A DNA stretch of 5,191 nucleotides, from assembly GCA_031261015.1 (NCBI GenBank), contig JAISKG010000186.1:1-5191 (forward strand), in the 5' to 3' direction. Of this stretch, positions 1 through 5,191 are shown piece after piece. The translations under genes and the position numbers were made by a program. Every line of letters begins with the position of its first letter. Position 1 is the stretch's first letter. The notes under the pieces were generated by a model. That model searched no databases, was not told the DNA's origin, and saw only the letters and a program-made list of their open reading frames with translations. Source of the DNA: Dysgonamonadaceae bacterium (GTDB taxonomy: Bacteria; Bacteroidota; Bacteroidia; Bacteroidales; Azobacteroidaceae).

Positions 1-217
1 TATCAAGTGCCATATCGAAAGTTGCACCGTTTTTGTAAATATGATCTTCTTTAGGCATATCCAACAATGGTTACAGATAAGCACTCAATCGGAAATAGCC
101 GATATTGATAAGATAACTAATTGTGCGTTGCTCATCGGCAATAATCAAACCTCTCTTTTTCAATAGAGGTATTAAATCCTGTGGAAGTGTGCAGACTTTG
201 GAATAATTGACTTTCAT
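1..217 (-). pseudogene. Abi-like (Abi_2/AbiD-AbiF type) protein, N-terminal part, interrupted by an in-frame stop; runs off the window
   Basis: Seen: from an ATG at 217-215 the frame reads MKVNYSKVCTLPQDLIPLLK, then a segment ending NIGYFRLSAYL, then TAA at 73-71 (codon 49). In the same frame, with no indel, it continues PLLDMPKEDHIYKNGATFDMALD-like sequence to base 2. Known: Abi_2-family proteins (phage abortive infection, AbiD/AbiF) begin with a short 'NYSK..LT..EQI.LLK.RGL.I' segment followed by 'YL..IGYYRLSGY.YPL', so the sequence on both sides of the stop fits one family and the TAA sits at the conserved Tyr of 'Y(L/F)YPL'. Inferred: one base change (TAT or TAC to TAA) broke the gene; a sequencing error or readthrough is not excluded. 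The ATG at 217 is preferred over the upstream ATG at 496 because family similarity starts here and a strong promoter match lies between the two. The C-terminal part lies outside the window. Confidence 0.72.
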
Positions 218-235
218 ACTGTTTAAAATAAAACG

Positions 236-273
236 ACCCGCGTATTTGAGCATTGTAAAGAGGCTTCGCGGGT
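236..273 (-). promoter_or_regulatory. Leader hairpin upstream of the abi-like gene
   Basis: ACCCGCG (236-242) and CGCGGGT (267-273) form a perfect 7-bp GC-rich stem around a 24-nt loop. It would begin about 5 nt after the predicted transcription start and end 18 nt before the ATG, so it would dominate the 5' leader. An attenuator or RNA-stability element is possible, but there is no evidence for a specific function. The loop holds an unrelated ATG on the minus strand (253-251). Confidence 0.4.
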
Positions 274-283
274 ACTGGTGGCA

Positions 284-315
284 CAAAAGTACAACAATAT
301 TTTTATAGTACAAAA
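284..315 (-). promoter_or_regulatory. Predicted Bacteroidota-type promoter of the abi-like gene
   Basis: On the minus strand a TTTTG (315-311) is followed, 19 bp later, by TACTTTTG (291-284). This is a perfect match to the Bacteroidota -7 element TAnnTTTG at the expected spacing from a TTTG -33 element. Transcription would start near 278, giving a leader of about 60 nt before the ATG at 217. Its position inside the longer open frame (496-71) argues that the bases above 217 are not coding. Confidence 0.6.
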
Positions 316-337
316 TATTACCGATAACTATTTCCCC

Positions 338-424
338 GCGTTGGGCGTAACGCACAAATAATGAATGCCTTAAGTTCGGCGGAAGTTCCGCTTCCATCGT
401 TCTAAAAGCCGGCTTCCAGCCGGC
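338..424. repeat. Cluster of three compact hairpins, probable dispersed intergenic repeat
   Basis: Three short inverted repeats lie within 87 bp. GCGTT (338-342)/AACGC (349-353) has a 6-nt loop. GCGGAA (379-384)/TTCCGC (386-391) has a 1-nt centre. GCCGGCT (408-414)/AGCCGGC (418-424) has loop TCC, reading GGA (as ...GGCTGGAAGCC...) on the minus strand. The GC-rich hairpins stand out from the AT-rich surroundings. GGCTGGAAGCC-type hairpins are common as dispersed repeats in several bacterial groups; assignment to such a family is inference from appearance and copy number cannot be seen here. Confidence 0.45.
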
Positions 425-610
425 GCAAAGCCGCACACAATCATAAAAAGCGCCAAAAAGTTGCTTATTGAAATGGAATGATTTATCTTTGGACAAGCAT
501 TATAAGGCATAAAAATTGCAAACTAAATGGAGCTTAATCGGCTGTTGTACAAGGAAAAGAGTAATTTTGCAAAACGTTGTAGCTGTATGAATTTTAATAG
601 AAATAATTGA

Positions 611-770
611 ATAAGGTTTATGGATCGTAATTGCTATTCTGTTGCTACGAAGGTTGTTTCATTGCCGATAAGGTCGCAAATAAGGTATTACAAAACCTTA
701 TTTTCACCTTATTTTATAAACGAAACTACCTCAGTAGCTTATAGATATGATTCCTTGTTTTCAACCTTAT
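611..770. repeat. ATAAGGT/ACCTTAT motif cluster including a 9-bp stem-loop
   Basis: ATAAGGT occurs at 611-617, 668-674 and 680-686, and its reverse complement ACCTTAT at 695-701, 706-712 and 764-770: three copies one way, then three the other. The innermost pair extends to AAATAAGGT (678-686)/ACCTTATTT (695-703), a 9-bp stem with an 8-nt loop. The outermost pair extends to ATAAGGTT (611-618)/AACCTTAT (763-770). The cluster lies just upstream of the group II intron-like end and could be the internal structure of that remnant or protein-binding sites. I see no credible coding function in this stretch. Confidence 0.45.
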
Positions 771-776
771 ATGAAG

Positions 777-851
777 AGTCTGCGTACCGAATGGTACGCA
801 CGGTGGTGCGAGAGGTCAGAACGGGAAATAATCCCATTCCTCCTACTCGAT
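777..851 (+). mobile_element. Probable 3' end of a group II intron (domain VI, with a degenerate domain V-like hairpin), remnant
   Basis: Seen: 810-848 folds as a domain VI-like helix. Pairs are G810-C848, A811-T847, G812-C846, then A813-T844, G814-C843, G815-C842, leaving A845 bulged; a small internal loop follows, then 819-821/837-839 and 823-825/833-835 around an A-rich loop. A845 is 7 nt from a 3' end at ...CTCGAT (851). Known: domain VI of group II introns carries a bulged branch-point A 7-8 nt from the 3' splice site, and the introns end in AY. Just upstream is an 8-bp hairpin, TGCGTACC (781-788)/GGTACGCA (793-800) with loop GAAT, where domain V should be, but it lacks the canonical AGC triad pairing and the 2-nt bulge. 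No 5' GUGYG end or reverse transcriptase is present nearby, so this is inferred to be a truncated, probably inactive copy. Confidence 0.5.
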
Positions 852-866
852 TGCTTACAAAAATTA

Positions 867-1622
867 TTAATCACTAAACTTCGCCGTCAAAAACTGTCTG
901 TTCAAGCGAGCGATATTACTGATAGACACACCTTTCGGACATTCCATTTCGCAAGCGCGCGTGTTGGTGCAATTGCCGAAACCTAATTCGTCCATCTTGG
1001 CAACCATCGCTTTAGCCCGCGCTTTCGCTTCAATTTTTCCTTGCGGCAACAAAGCTAACTGGCTCACTTTAGCCGAAACAAACAGCATGGCCGATCCATT
1101 TTTACAGGTAGCGACACAAGCTCCGCAACCAATGCAAGAAGCCGAATCCATCGCTTCATCGGCATCAATTTTGGAAATAGGAATTGCGTTTGCATCGGGA
1201 ACACCGCCGGTATTTACTGAAGTATAACCACCTGCTTGGATGATTTTGTCAAAGGCTTGACGATCGACCATCAAGTCGCGAATGACAGGAAATGCTGCCG
1301 AACGCCACGGCTCTACGGTAATCGTTTCGCCGTCTTTGAAATGGCGCATGTGCAATTGGCAAGTAGTAATCAAATTGTCGGGTCCGTGCGGATGTCCGTT
1401 CACGTACAGCGAACACATACCGCAAATACCTTCGCGACAGTCATTGTCGAATGCGATAGGCTCTTTGCCTTCGCTCACTATTTGCTCGTTCAAAATGTCC
1501 AACATTTCCAAGAAGGAGGTATCGCCGGAAATGCCGTTCAATTTATGGGATTCAAAACCACCTTTGGCTTTCGGTCCTTTTTGACGCCAAACTTTTACTG
1601 TGATATTTATTATTTTTTCCAT
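867..1622 (-). CDS. sdhB: Succinate dehydrogenase/fumarate reductase iron-sulfur subunit
   Basis: This is the electron-transfer subunit (251 aa) of the membrane-bound succinate:quinone oxidoreductase/fumarate reductase. It carries electrons between FAD on SdhA and haem/menaquinone at SdhC, on the cytoplasmic face. The N-terminal ferredoxin domain binds [2Fe-2S] through C62, C67, C70 (CREGICGMC) and C88. The C-terminal domain has [11 protein letters not shown] (C163, C166, C169, C173) and [12 protein letters not shown] (C218, C224, C228). By family precedent C163/166/169/228 hold [4Fe-4S] and C173/218/224 hold [3Fe-4S]. All eleven cluster cysteines are present. The residue after C173 is Lys rather than the Pro of classical E. 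coli-type subunits, as expected for the Bacteroidota branch. Length is typical. The ATG at 1622 sits in an A-rich leader with no clear Shine-Dalgarno. It is the last gene of the operon, 73 bp after the four-helix-bundle gene, and an inverted-repeat arm lies 9 bp before its start. No rho-independent terminator is evident after the stop. Confidence 0.96.
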   Translation of the reverse strand: MEKIINITVKVWRQKGPKAKGGFESHKLNGISGDTSFLEMLDILNEQIVSEGKEPIAFDNDCREGICGMCSLYVNGHPHGPDNLITTCQLHMRHFKDGETITVEPWRSAAFPVIRDLMVDRQAFDKIIQAGGYTSVNTGGVPDANAIPISKIDADEAMDSASCIGCGACVATCKNGSAMLFVSAKVSQLALLPQGKIEAKARAKAMVAKMDELGFGNCTNTRACEMECPKGVSISNIARLNRQFLTAKFSD

Positions 1623-1631
1623 ATTTTTATT

Positions 1632-1666
1632 GAGTAAACAAGTGTTTAGTAAACGAGTAAACGAGA
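1632..1666. repeat. Left 35-bp inverted-repeat arm of the four-helix-bundle cassette
   Basis: This 35-bp segment begins GAGTAAACAAGT and ends AGTAAACGAGA. The reverse complement of 2064-2098 has the same length, the same first 12 bases and the same last 11 bases; the middle 12 differ almost completely, though both middles keep GTAAAC/GTTTA-like units. GTAAAC occurs at 1634-1639, 1649-1654 and 1657-1662. The arm lies between the end of the four-helix-bundle gene (1696) and the sdhB start (1622), so in the operon mRNA it would fall in the sdhB leader. Confidence 0.85.
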
Positions 1667-1695
1667 AATCGAATACTGTTTATTATCACTCTAAG

Positions 1696-2061
1696 TTAAT
1701 TAATTAATTGTCCATTATTTTTAGTTTTAATTAAGGAAACGAGCATCTTTCTCACTTCGTCATTCAGATTCATCACTTCCATATAGTTGGCTTCTTGTAT
1801 AAATTCCAACTCGTATGCAATAATCAATTGAGTTTCTAATTCGGAAGAAGAACCTAACGCAATAAACAAAAAACGAACTAATTCTTTATAAGAACATCGA
1901 CCATGACCTTCTGCAATATTAGATGGAATAGACACAGCTGCTCTTCTCATTTGAGAAACCAAACCGTATATTTCATCTTTCGGAAAGTTTTTTGTCTGTT
2001 GATAAATCAATTTCACTAAATGCATTGATTTCTTCCAAACAATTAAATCCTTGTGTGTCAT
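1696..2061 (-). CDS. Four-helix-bundle protein (23S rRNA intervening-sequence protein, S23 family)
   Basis: This 121-aa protein matches the S23/IVP four-helix-bundle family. It has the N-terminal 'DL.VWKKSM.LV..IY..T..FP' helix (residues 5-27), the family signature IYGLVSQMRRAAVSIPSNIA followed by EG (31-52), the 'ELVRFLFIALGSSSELETQL' helix (60-79), and a final helix around 98-114. Known: members were first noticed as ORFs inside intervening sequences of Leptospira and Coxiella 23S rRNA; they form pentameric helical bundles, and a relative (Avd) partners reverse transcriptase in diversity-generating retroelements. The molecular role of the stand-alone proteins is unknown. No reverse transcriptase is in this window. 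The gene lies between sdhA and sdhB on the same strand, 63 bp after sdhA and 73 bp before sdhB, inside 35-bp inverted repeats. It has no evident link to succinate metabolism, so I infer an inserted passenger. The frame looks intact. Confidence 0.9.
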   Translation of the reverse strand: MTHKDLIVWKKSMHLVKLIYQQTKNFPKDEIYGLVSQMRRAAVSIPSNIAEGHGRCSYKELVRFLFIALGSSSELETQLIIAYELEFIQEANYMEVMNLNDEVRKMLVSLIKTKNNGQLIN

Positions 2062-2063
2062 AC

Positions 2064-2098
2064 TCTCGTTTACTTACTACTCGTTTACTTGTTTACTC
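2064..2098. repeat. Right 35-bp inverted-repeat arm of the four-helix-bundle cassette
   Basis: This is the inverted partner of 1632-1666. ACTTGTTTACTC (2087-2098) is the exact reverse complement of 1632-1643, and TCTCGTTTACT (2064-2074) is the exact reverse complement of 1656-1666. The arm ends 2 bp before the ATG at 2061, so it forms the leader of the four-helix-bundle gene. In a transcript running from sdhA to sdhB the two arms could pair and loop out the gene between them. Confidence 0.85.
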
Positions 2099-2117
2099 GT
2101 TTACTTACTACTCGTTT
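2065..2117. repeat. 22-bp direct repeat built on CTCGTTTACTT units
   Basis: A 22-bp sequence starting CTCGTTTACTTACTAC occurs perfectly at 2065-2086 and 2096-2117, separated by the 9-bp spacer ACTTGTTTA. GTTTAC occurs at 2068, 2083, 2091 and 2099, plus a GTTTCC variant at 2114. The second copy extends outward beyond the inverted-repeat arm to within 8 bp of the sdhA stop, so the right side of the cassette carries about 20 bp more repeat than the left side. Confidence 0.85.
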
Positions 2118-2124
2118 CCTAAAC

Positions 2125-4068
2125 CTACGATTTATAATTTCTTTGTGCACGAACGGTAAACTCATATACCAACGGTTCTTTGACTAATTCCGGTGTTTTG
2201 TTATCACCTTCATATTGCCAGCAGGATGCGTAAGCGTAATGCTCATCATCACGCAAAGCCTCGCCTTCCGGTGTTTGATATTCTTCGCGGAAGTGTCCAC
2301 CGCAAGATTCGTTGCGATTCAAACCATCCAAAGCCATCAATTCGCCAATTTCGATAAAGTCTGCTACACGCAAGGCTTTTTCCAATTCCACGTTCAAATT
2401 ATTGGGTTCGCCCGGAATAAATACGTTAGACCAAAATTCTTTTTTCAAGGCTTTCAATTTTGTCAAAGCTGTTTCTAAAGATTCTTTGGTACGTGCCATG
2501 CCGACATAGTCCCACATAATGTGTCCCAATTCTTTGTGAAGCGAATCCACCGAACGTTTGCCCTTGATGCTCATCAAAGTAGCAATGCGATTTTCTACCG
2601 CTTTTTCTGCTTCCGCAAATTCAGGTAAATCCACGCTGAAACGAGGAACACTGATTTGGTCAGCCAAATAATTTTGAATAGTATATGGAAGAACGAAATA
2701 ACCGTCAGCCAAACCTTGCATCAAAGCTGATGCCCCTAAACGGTTAGCTCCGTGGTCAGAGAAGTTAGCCTCGCCAATAGCGAAACAGCCCTGAATCGTT
2801 GTTTGCAATTCATAATCAACCCACAAACCACCCATTGTATAGTGAATAGCAGGAAAAATCATCATCGGCGTTTCGTATGGATTTTGAGCAGTAATTTTTT
2901 CGTACATTTGAAACAAGTTACCATAACGAGCTTCTACTGTTTTCAATCCCAAACGGGCAATAGCAGAGGAGAAATCCAAATAAACGGCAAGACCTGTATT
3001 ATTTACACCAAAACCGGCATCGCAACGTTCTTTTGCAGCACGCGACGCCACATCACGCGGAACCAAGTTGCCAAAAGCCGGATAACGACGTTCCAAATAA
3101 TAATCGCGGTCTTCTTCAGCAATTTGTGTCGGTTTTAATTTGCCTTCGCGAATGGCTTGGGCATCTTCAATCTTTTTCGGCACCCAAATACGTCCGTCAT
3201 TACGAAGTGATTCGGACATCAATGTGAGTTTCGACTGAAATTCGCCGTGCACCGGAATACAAGTCGGGTGAATTTGGGCAAACGCCGGATTAGCAAACAA
3301 AGCGCCTTTGCGGTAGCATTGCATGGCCGCCGAACCGTTGGAGTTCATCGCATTGGTGGAAAGGAAAAAGGTGTTTCCGTAACCGCCTGAGCCGATAACT
3401 ACCGCGTGGGCAGAAAATCTTTCCACTTTTCCGGTAACCAAATTGCGAGCAATAATGCCTCTTGCGCGACCGTCAATAATCACTAAATCCAACATTTCGT
3501 AACGGGTGTACAGTTTCACGCTACCTTTATGCACCTGCCGGCTCAAAGCCGAATAAGCGCCCAGCAGTAATTGTTGTCCGGTTTGACCTTTCGCATAAAA
3601 AGTACGGGAAACCTGCGCACCGCCGAAGGAACGGTTGTCCAGCAGACCACCGTATTCGCGGGCAAAAGGAACGCCTTGCGCCACACATTGGTCGATAATA
3701 CTGTTGGAAACTTCCGCCAACCGATAAACATTAGCTTCACGGGCGCGATAATCGCCACCTTTGATCGTATCGTAAAACAAGCGATAAACCGAGTCGCCGT
3801 CGTTTTGATAATTTTTTGCGGCATTGATACCTCCTTGAGCGGCAATCGAATGCGCCCGGCGAGGCGAATCCTGAATACAGAAATTCAGAACATTGAATCC
3901 CAATTCTCCTAAGGAAGCAGCTGCCGAAGCGCCTGCTAATCCCGTTCCCACAACAATAATATCTAATCGACGTTTGTTTGCGGGATTCACCAATTTTTGG
4001 TGATCTTTATAATTAGTCCACTTTTCGGCTAAGGGGCCTTGTGGAATTTTTGCTTCTAATTTTGTCAT
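2125..4068 (-). CDS. sdhA: Succinate dehydrogenase/fumarate reductase flavoprotein subunit
   Basis: This is the catalytic subunit (647 aa) interconverting succinate and fumarate at the cytoplasmic face. The FAD-binding domain opens with the Rossmann motif [14 protein letters not shown] (37-50). HSIAAQGG (73-80) supplies H73, the expected covalent FAD attachment site. Active-site residues by family alignment are HPT (267-269), PRD with the proton-donor Arg R338, HYTMGG (409-414) and ANRLGAS with substrate-binding R443 (441-447). The C-terminal domain has the conserved [12 protein letters not shown] segment (585-596). No essential residue is missing and length is normal for the Bacteroidota type. 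The start at 4068 lies 34 bp after sdhC. It is the second gene of the operon; the 63 bp after its stop are almost filled by GTTTAC repeats leading into an inserted four-helix-bundle gene. In an anaerobe it probably acts mainly as fumarate reductase (frdA), but sequence alone does not fix the direction. Confidence 0.97.
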   Translation of the reverse strand: MTKLEAKIPQGPLAEKWTNYKDHQKLVNPANKRRLDIIVVGTGLAGASAAASLGELGFNVLNFCIQDSPRRAHSIAAQGGINAAKNYQNDGDSVYRLFYDTIKGGDYRAREANVYRLAEVSNSIIDQCVAQGVPFAREYGGLLDNRSFGGAQVSRTFYAKGQTGQQLLLGAYSALSRQVHKGSVKLYTRYEMLDLVIIDGRARGIIARNLVTGKVERFSAHAVVIGSGGYGNTFFLSTNAMNSNGSAAMQCYRKGALFANPAFAQIHPTCIPVHGEFQSKLTLMSESLRNDGRIWVPKKIEDAQAIREGKLKPTQIAEEDRDYYLERRYPAFGNLVPRDVASRAAKERCDAGFGVNNTGLAVYLDFSSAIARLGLKTVEARYGNLFQMYEKITAQNPYETPMMIFPAIHYTMGGLWVDYELQTTIQGCFAIGEANFSDHGANRLGASALMQGLADGYFVLPYTIQNYLADQISVPRFSVDLPEFAEAEKAVENRIATLMSIKGKRSVDSLHKELGHIMWDYVGMARTKESLETALTKLKALKKEFWSNVFIPGEPNNLNVELEKALRVADFIEIGELMALDGLNRNESCGGHFREEYQTPEGEALRDDEHYAYASCWQYEGDNKTPELVKEPLVYEFTVRAQRNYKS

Positions 4069-4088
4069 AATCTTTTATTTTTTCTTTT

Positions 4089-4103
4089 AAGACTTAAAGT
4101 CTT
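4089..4103 (-). other. Small hairpin in the sdhC-sdhA junction
   Basis: AAGACT (4089-4094) and AGTCTT (4098-4103) form a 6-bp stem with a 3-nt loop, overlapping the last base of the sdhC stop codon. It is followed on the minus strand by an A-rich sdhA leader. There is no U-run, so it is not a terminator. It may be an mRNA processing or stability element that sets SdhC:SdhA ratios, but it is weak and could be chance. Confidence 0.25.
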
Positions 4104-4768
4104 TAATTGAACAATGATTTAATGGTAAAAAACACCGGCACCACAGCAAACGCGACCATAATAATTGTAGCCACCACATTAGAAATAAATTTCAGCCGGG
4201 GATACCAAGTGCGGCCATTCCAACCTAAAGTTTGGAACGCGCTCCACACTCCGTGCGTGAGGTGAAACCAGATCGCTGCTAACCACAACAGATAAATCAG
4301 CGAATAAATCGGTTGTGAGAATAAGTCGATCACCAATCCCGAACCGGCCGATACAGCTCCTTTCAAGTGAAGCAACTCTTTGAATTGCATGTTGTACCAG
4401 AAGTTCCACAAGTGGATCAGTAATCCTAAAACGATGATTAATCCCAACACATACATGTTTTTAGCCGCCCATTCGGTTTTTGTTTGGTTTGCCGAAGCAT
4501 ACTTAGCCGTTCCGCGCGCCTTTTGATTTTGGAGTGTCAGCCAAGTTGCGTAAGCAATGTGCACAACAAAGCCGCCGGCTAAAACCAAAGTGCCCGCAAT
4601 TGCATACCAGTTGGCTCCCAGCATTTCACAAATCCAATCGTAAGCCTCGGTCGAGAAGACCAAGGTCAGATTCATAGTGGCGTGAAAAAGCAAAAATAGA
4701 ATGAGGAAAATGCCTGAAATACTCATAATCAGTTTCCTACCGATCGAAGAATTAAATAGCCAATACAT
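4103..4768 (-). CDS. sdhC: Succinate dehydrogenase/fumarate reductase cytochrome b558 subunit
   Basis: This is the membrane anchor and quinone-reactive subunit (221 aa) of a type B complex (one polypeptide, two haems b), as in Bacillus SdhC and Wolinella FrdC. Five hydrophobic helices are visible at about 13-34, 53-77, 104-125, 148-174 and 194-216. Histidines H29, H70, H119 and H169 lie one in each of the first four helices, where the four axial haem ligands are expected; H172 is an extra conserved-looking His. The N-terminus 'SSIGRKLIMSISGIFLILFLLFH' is characteristic of the family. Inferred: it exchanges electrons with menaquinone. It is the first gene of the operon. The ATG at 4768 follows an A/T-rich leader, and a predicted promoter lies about 50 bp upstream. 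sdhA follows after 34 bp. Confidence 0.95.
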   Translation of the reverse strand: MYWLFNSSIGRKLIMSISGIFLILFLLFHATMNLTLVFSTEAYDWICEMLGANWYAIAGTLVLAGGFVVHIAYATWLTLQNQKARGTAKYASANQTKTEWAAKNMYVLGLIIVLGLLIHLWNFWYNMQFKELLHLKGAVSAGSGLVIDLFSQPIYSLIYLLWLAAIWFHLTHGVWSAFQTLGWNGRTWYPRLKFISNVVATIIMVAFAVVPVFFTIKSLFN

Positions 4769-4818
4769 AAAATTTTATTTTAATATTTGTTTGTTACAGA
4801 TTCTCTGAAAGTGAGCTG

Positions 4819-4849
4819 CAAAATTAGGTTAAAATTGCGCAATTCACAA
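4819..4849 (-). promoter_or_regulatory. Predicted promoter of the sdhCAB operon
   Basis: On the minus strand TTG (4849-4847) is followed after 20 bp by TAATTTTG (4826-4819), a perfect TAnnTTTG -7 element. Transcription would start near 4813, giving a leader of about 45 nt to the sdhC ATG. The spacer holds the palindrome described separately. Confidence 0.6.
4833..4844. promoter_or_regulatory. 12-bp perfect palindrome, candidate operator
   Basis: AATTGCGCAATT is a perfect 12-bp palindrome lying wholly in the spacer between the -33 and -7 elements of the predicted sdh promoter. A dimeric regulator bound here would block or remodel that promoter. No regulator can be named from this site alone, and a short AT-flanked palindrome may be chance. 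Confidence 0.35.
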
Positions 4850-4865
4850 GAGCTAAGCCAAATAT

Positions 4866-4896
4866 TTCGCTATTTCGATTTTTGTTTGTAGTTTTG
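4866..4896 (+). promoter_or_regulatory. Predicted promoter of the GH3-family gene
   Basis: TAGTTTTG (4889-4896) matches TAnnTTTG exactly. At the usual 19-bp spacing upstream the sequence is TTCG (4866-4869), one base off the TTTG -33 element. Transcription would start near 4902, leaving a leader of about 25 nt before the ATG at 4928. It is divergent from the sdh promoter; the two -7 elements are about 60 bp apart. Confidence 0.5.
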
Positions 4897-4927
4897 CAAA
4901 GTAATAATTCTTCTCAGGGATAAAACC

Positions 4928-5191
4928 ATGATTATCGAAAAAACAATCCTGTCCTTTTTCCGGTTTCGCTTAGAAAGTATTGAAACATTCAGTCAATATC
5001 CGGAGAGCGTTCAGAATAAGCAACTAACGGATTTGATTCGAGCAGCTTACCGCACGGAATGGGGGCGAAAATATGATTATGCGTCGATGCGTTCGTATGC
5101 GGATTTTGCTTCGCGTGTTCCGGTACAGGACTACGAAGACATCAAAAAGGATATTCAACGGATGATGCAAGGGACGCCCGATATTTTGTGG
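4928..5191 (+). CDS. GH3 auxin-responsive promoter family protein, N-terminal 88 codons (cut by window end)
   Basis: The open frame starts MIIEKTILSFFRFRLESIE and runs without a stop to the last base of the window. Family-like features are the basic amphipathic start, the TEWGRKYDYASMRSYADF segment (residues 43-60) and VPVQDYEDIK (64-73), followed by the start of a 'M.QG...LW' motif. Known: bacterial GH3 proteins of about 500 aa are common in Bacteroidota and belong to the acyl-adenylate-forming superfamily; plant members conjugate amino acids to jasmonate or auxin, but the bacterial substrates are not established. Only the N-terminus is present here, and the ATP-binding motifs lie beyond the window. 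The gene is divergent from sdhC with its own predicted promoter, and I see no functional link to the operon. Confidence 0.85.
   Translation, partial: MIIEKTILSFFRFRLESIETFSQYPESVQNKQLTDLIRAAYRTEWGRKYDYASMRSYADFASRVPVQDYEDIKKDIQRMMQGTPDILW

Noticed and set aside
218..496. Upstream in-frame extension of the abi-like frame (alternative ATG at 496)
   Set aside because: It contains the hairpin cluster, a near-perfect promoter and the leader hairpin, and its translation resembles no family. Similarity to Abi_2 begins only at the ATG at 217.
562..569. TAATTTTG, a perfect -7-like element on the + strand
   Set aside because: The nearest TTG (545-547) is only 14 bp upstream instead of about 19, and there is no credible gene downstream to transcribe.
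852..866. Rho-independent terminator for the sdh operon
   Set aside because: After the sdhB stop the minus strand has a short T-run but no preceding GC-rich stem. The nearest strong hairpin (781-800) lacks a U-tract and is better explained by the intron-like remnant.
620..877. 85-codon open frame on the + strand, and an overlapping 79-codon frame at 747-986
   Set aside because: Both run through the repeat cluster and the intron-like fold, and the second enters antisense sdhB. Neither shows a recognisable domain or promoter of its own.
1696..2061. Diversity-generating retroelement accessory gene (avd)
   Set aside because: The protein is related to Avd, but there is no reverse transcriptase, template repeat or variable repeat in the window. 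The flanking repeats are inverted and built of short units rather than a template/variable pair.
2065..2117. Possible small CRISPR-like array
   Set aside because: Only two 22-bp copies with a 9-bp spacer, internal sub-repeats and no cas genes. The units also recur inverted at 1632-1666, which fits element ends rather than a CRISPR.
2752..3138. 128-codon + strand frame within sdhA, and similar + strand frames at 961-1227, 1236-1637 and 3571-3912
   Set aside because: They are antisense to fully conserved sdhA and sdhB coding sequence and resemble no protein family. They are frame shadows.

Overview
The window looks like a chromosomal segment of a Bacteroidota bacterium, most likely of the order Bacteroidales. 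Three things point there: the sdhC-sdhA-sdhB order with a single di-haem membrane subunit; Bacteroidota-type promoters (TTG or TTTG, 19-20 bp, TAnnTTTG) with A-rich leaders that lack a clear Shine-Dalgarno; and the protein families present (GH3-like protein, 23S-IVS/four-helix-bundle protein, Abi-like protein). No ribosomal or taxonomic marker gene is in view, so the order-level call is inference.

Layout. 1-217 (-): start of an Abi_2-like gene with an in-frame stop at codon 49, after which the family-like reading frame continues to the window edge. 218-866: no intact gene. It holds the predicted abi promoter and leader hairpin, a cluster of compact hairpins resembling a dispersed intergenic repeat (about 338-424), an AT-rich stretch with ATAAGGT motifs in both orientations, and on the + strand a fold that matches domain VI of a group II intron, ending at 851, only 15 bp from the sdhB stop. 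867-4768 (-): a succinate dehydrogenase/fumarate reductase operon, sdhC-sdhA-[four-helix-bundle gene]-sdhB. 4769-4927: a divergent promoter region with a 12-bp palindrome. 4928-5191 (+): the first 88 codons of a GH3-family protein, cut by the window edge.

How the genes work together. SdhC anchors the complex, holds haem and exchanges electrons with menaquinone. SdhA carries covalent FAD and interconverts succinate and fumarate. SdhB wires the two with [2Fe-2S], [4Fe-4S] and [3Fe-4S] clusters. All three subunits have their key residues and look functional. In anaerobic Bacteroidales this complex usually works as a fumarate reductase.

The most interesting structure is inside this operon. A four-helix-bundle (23S rRNA intervening-sequence protein family) gene exactly fills the sdhA-sdhB gap. 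It is bracketed by 35-bp imperfect inverted repeats built from GTAAAC/GTTTAC units (1632-1666 and 2064-2098). The arrangement resembles an rRNA intervening sequence, a looped-out ORF closed by complementary ends, but placed in a protein-coding operon. It may be a small mobile cassette or an RNA-processed insert.
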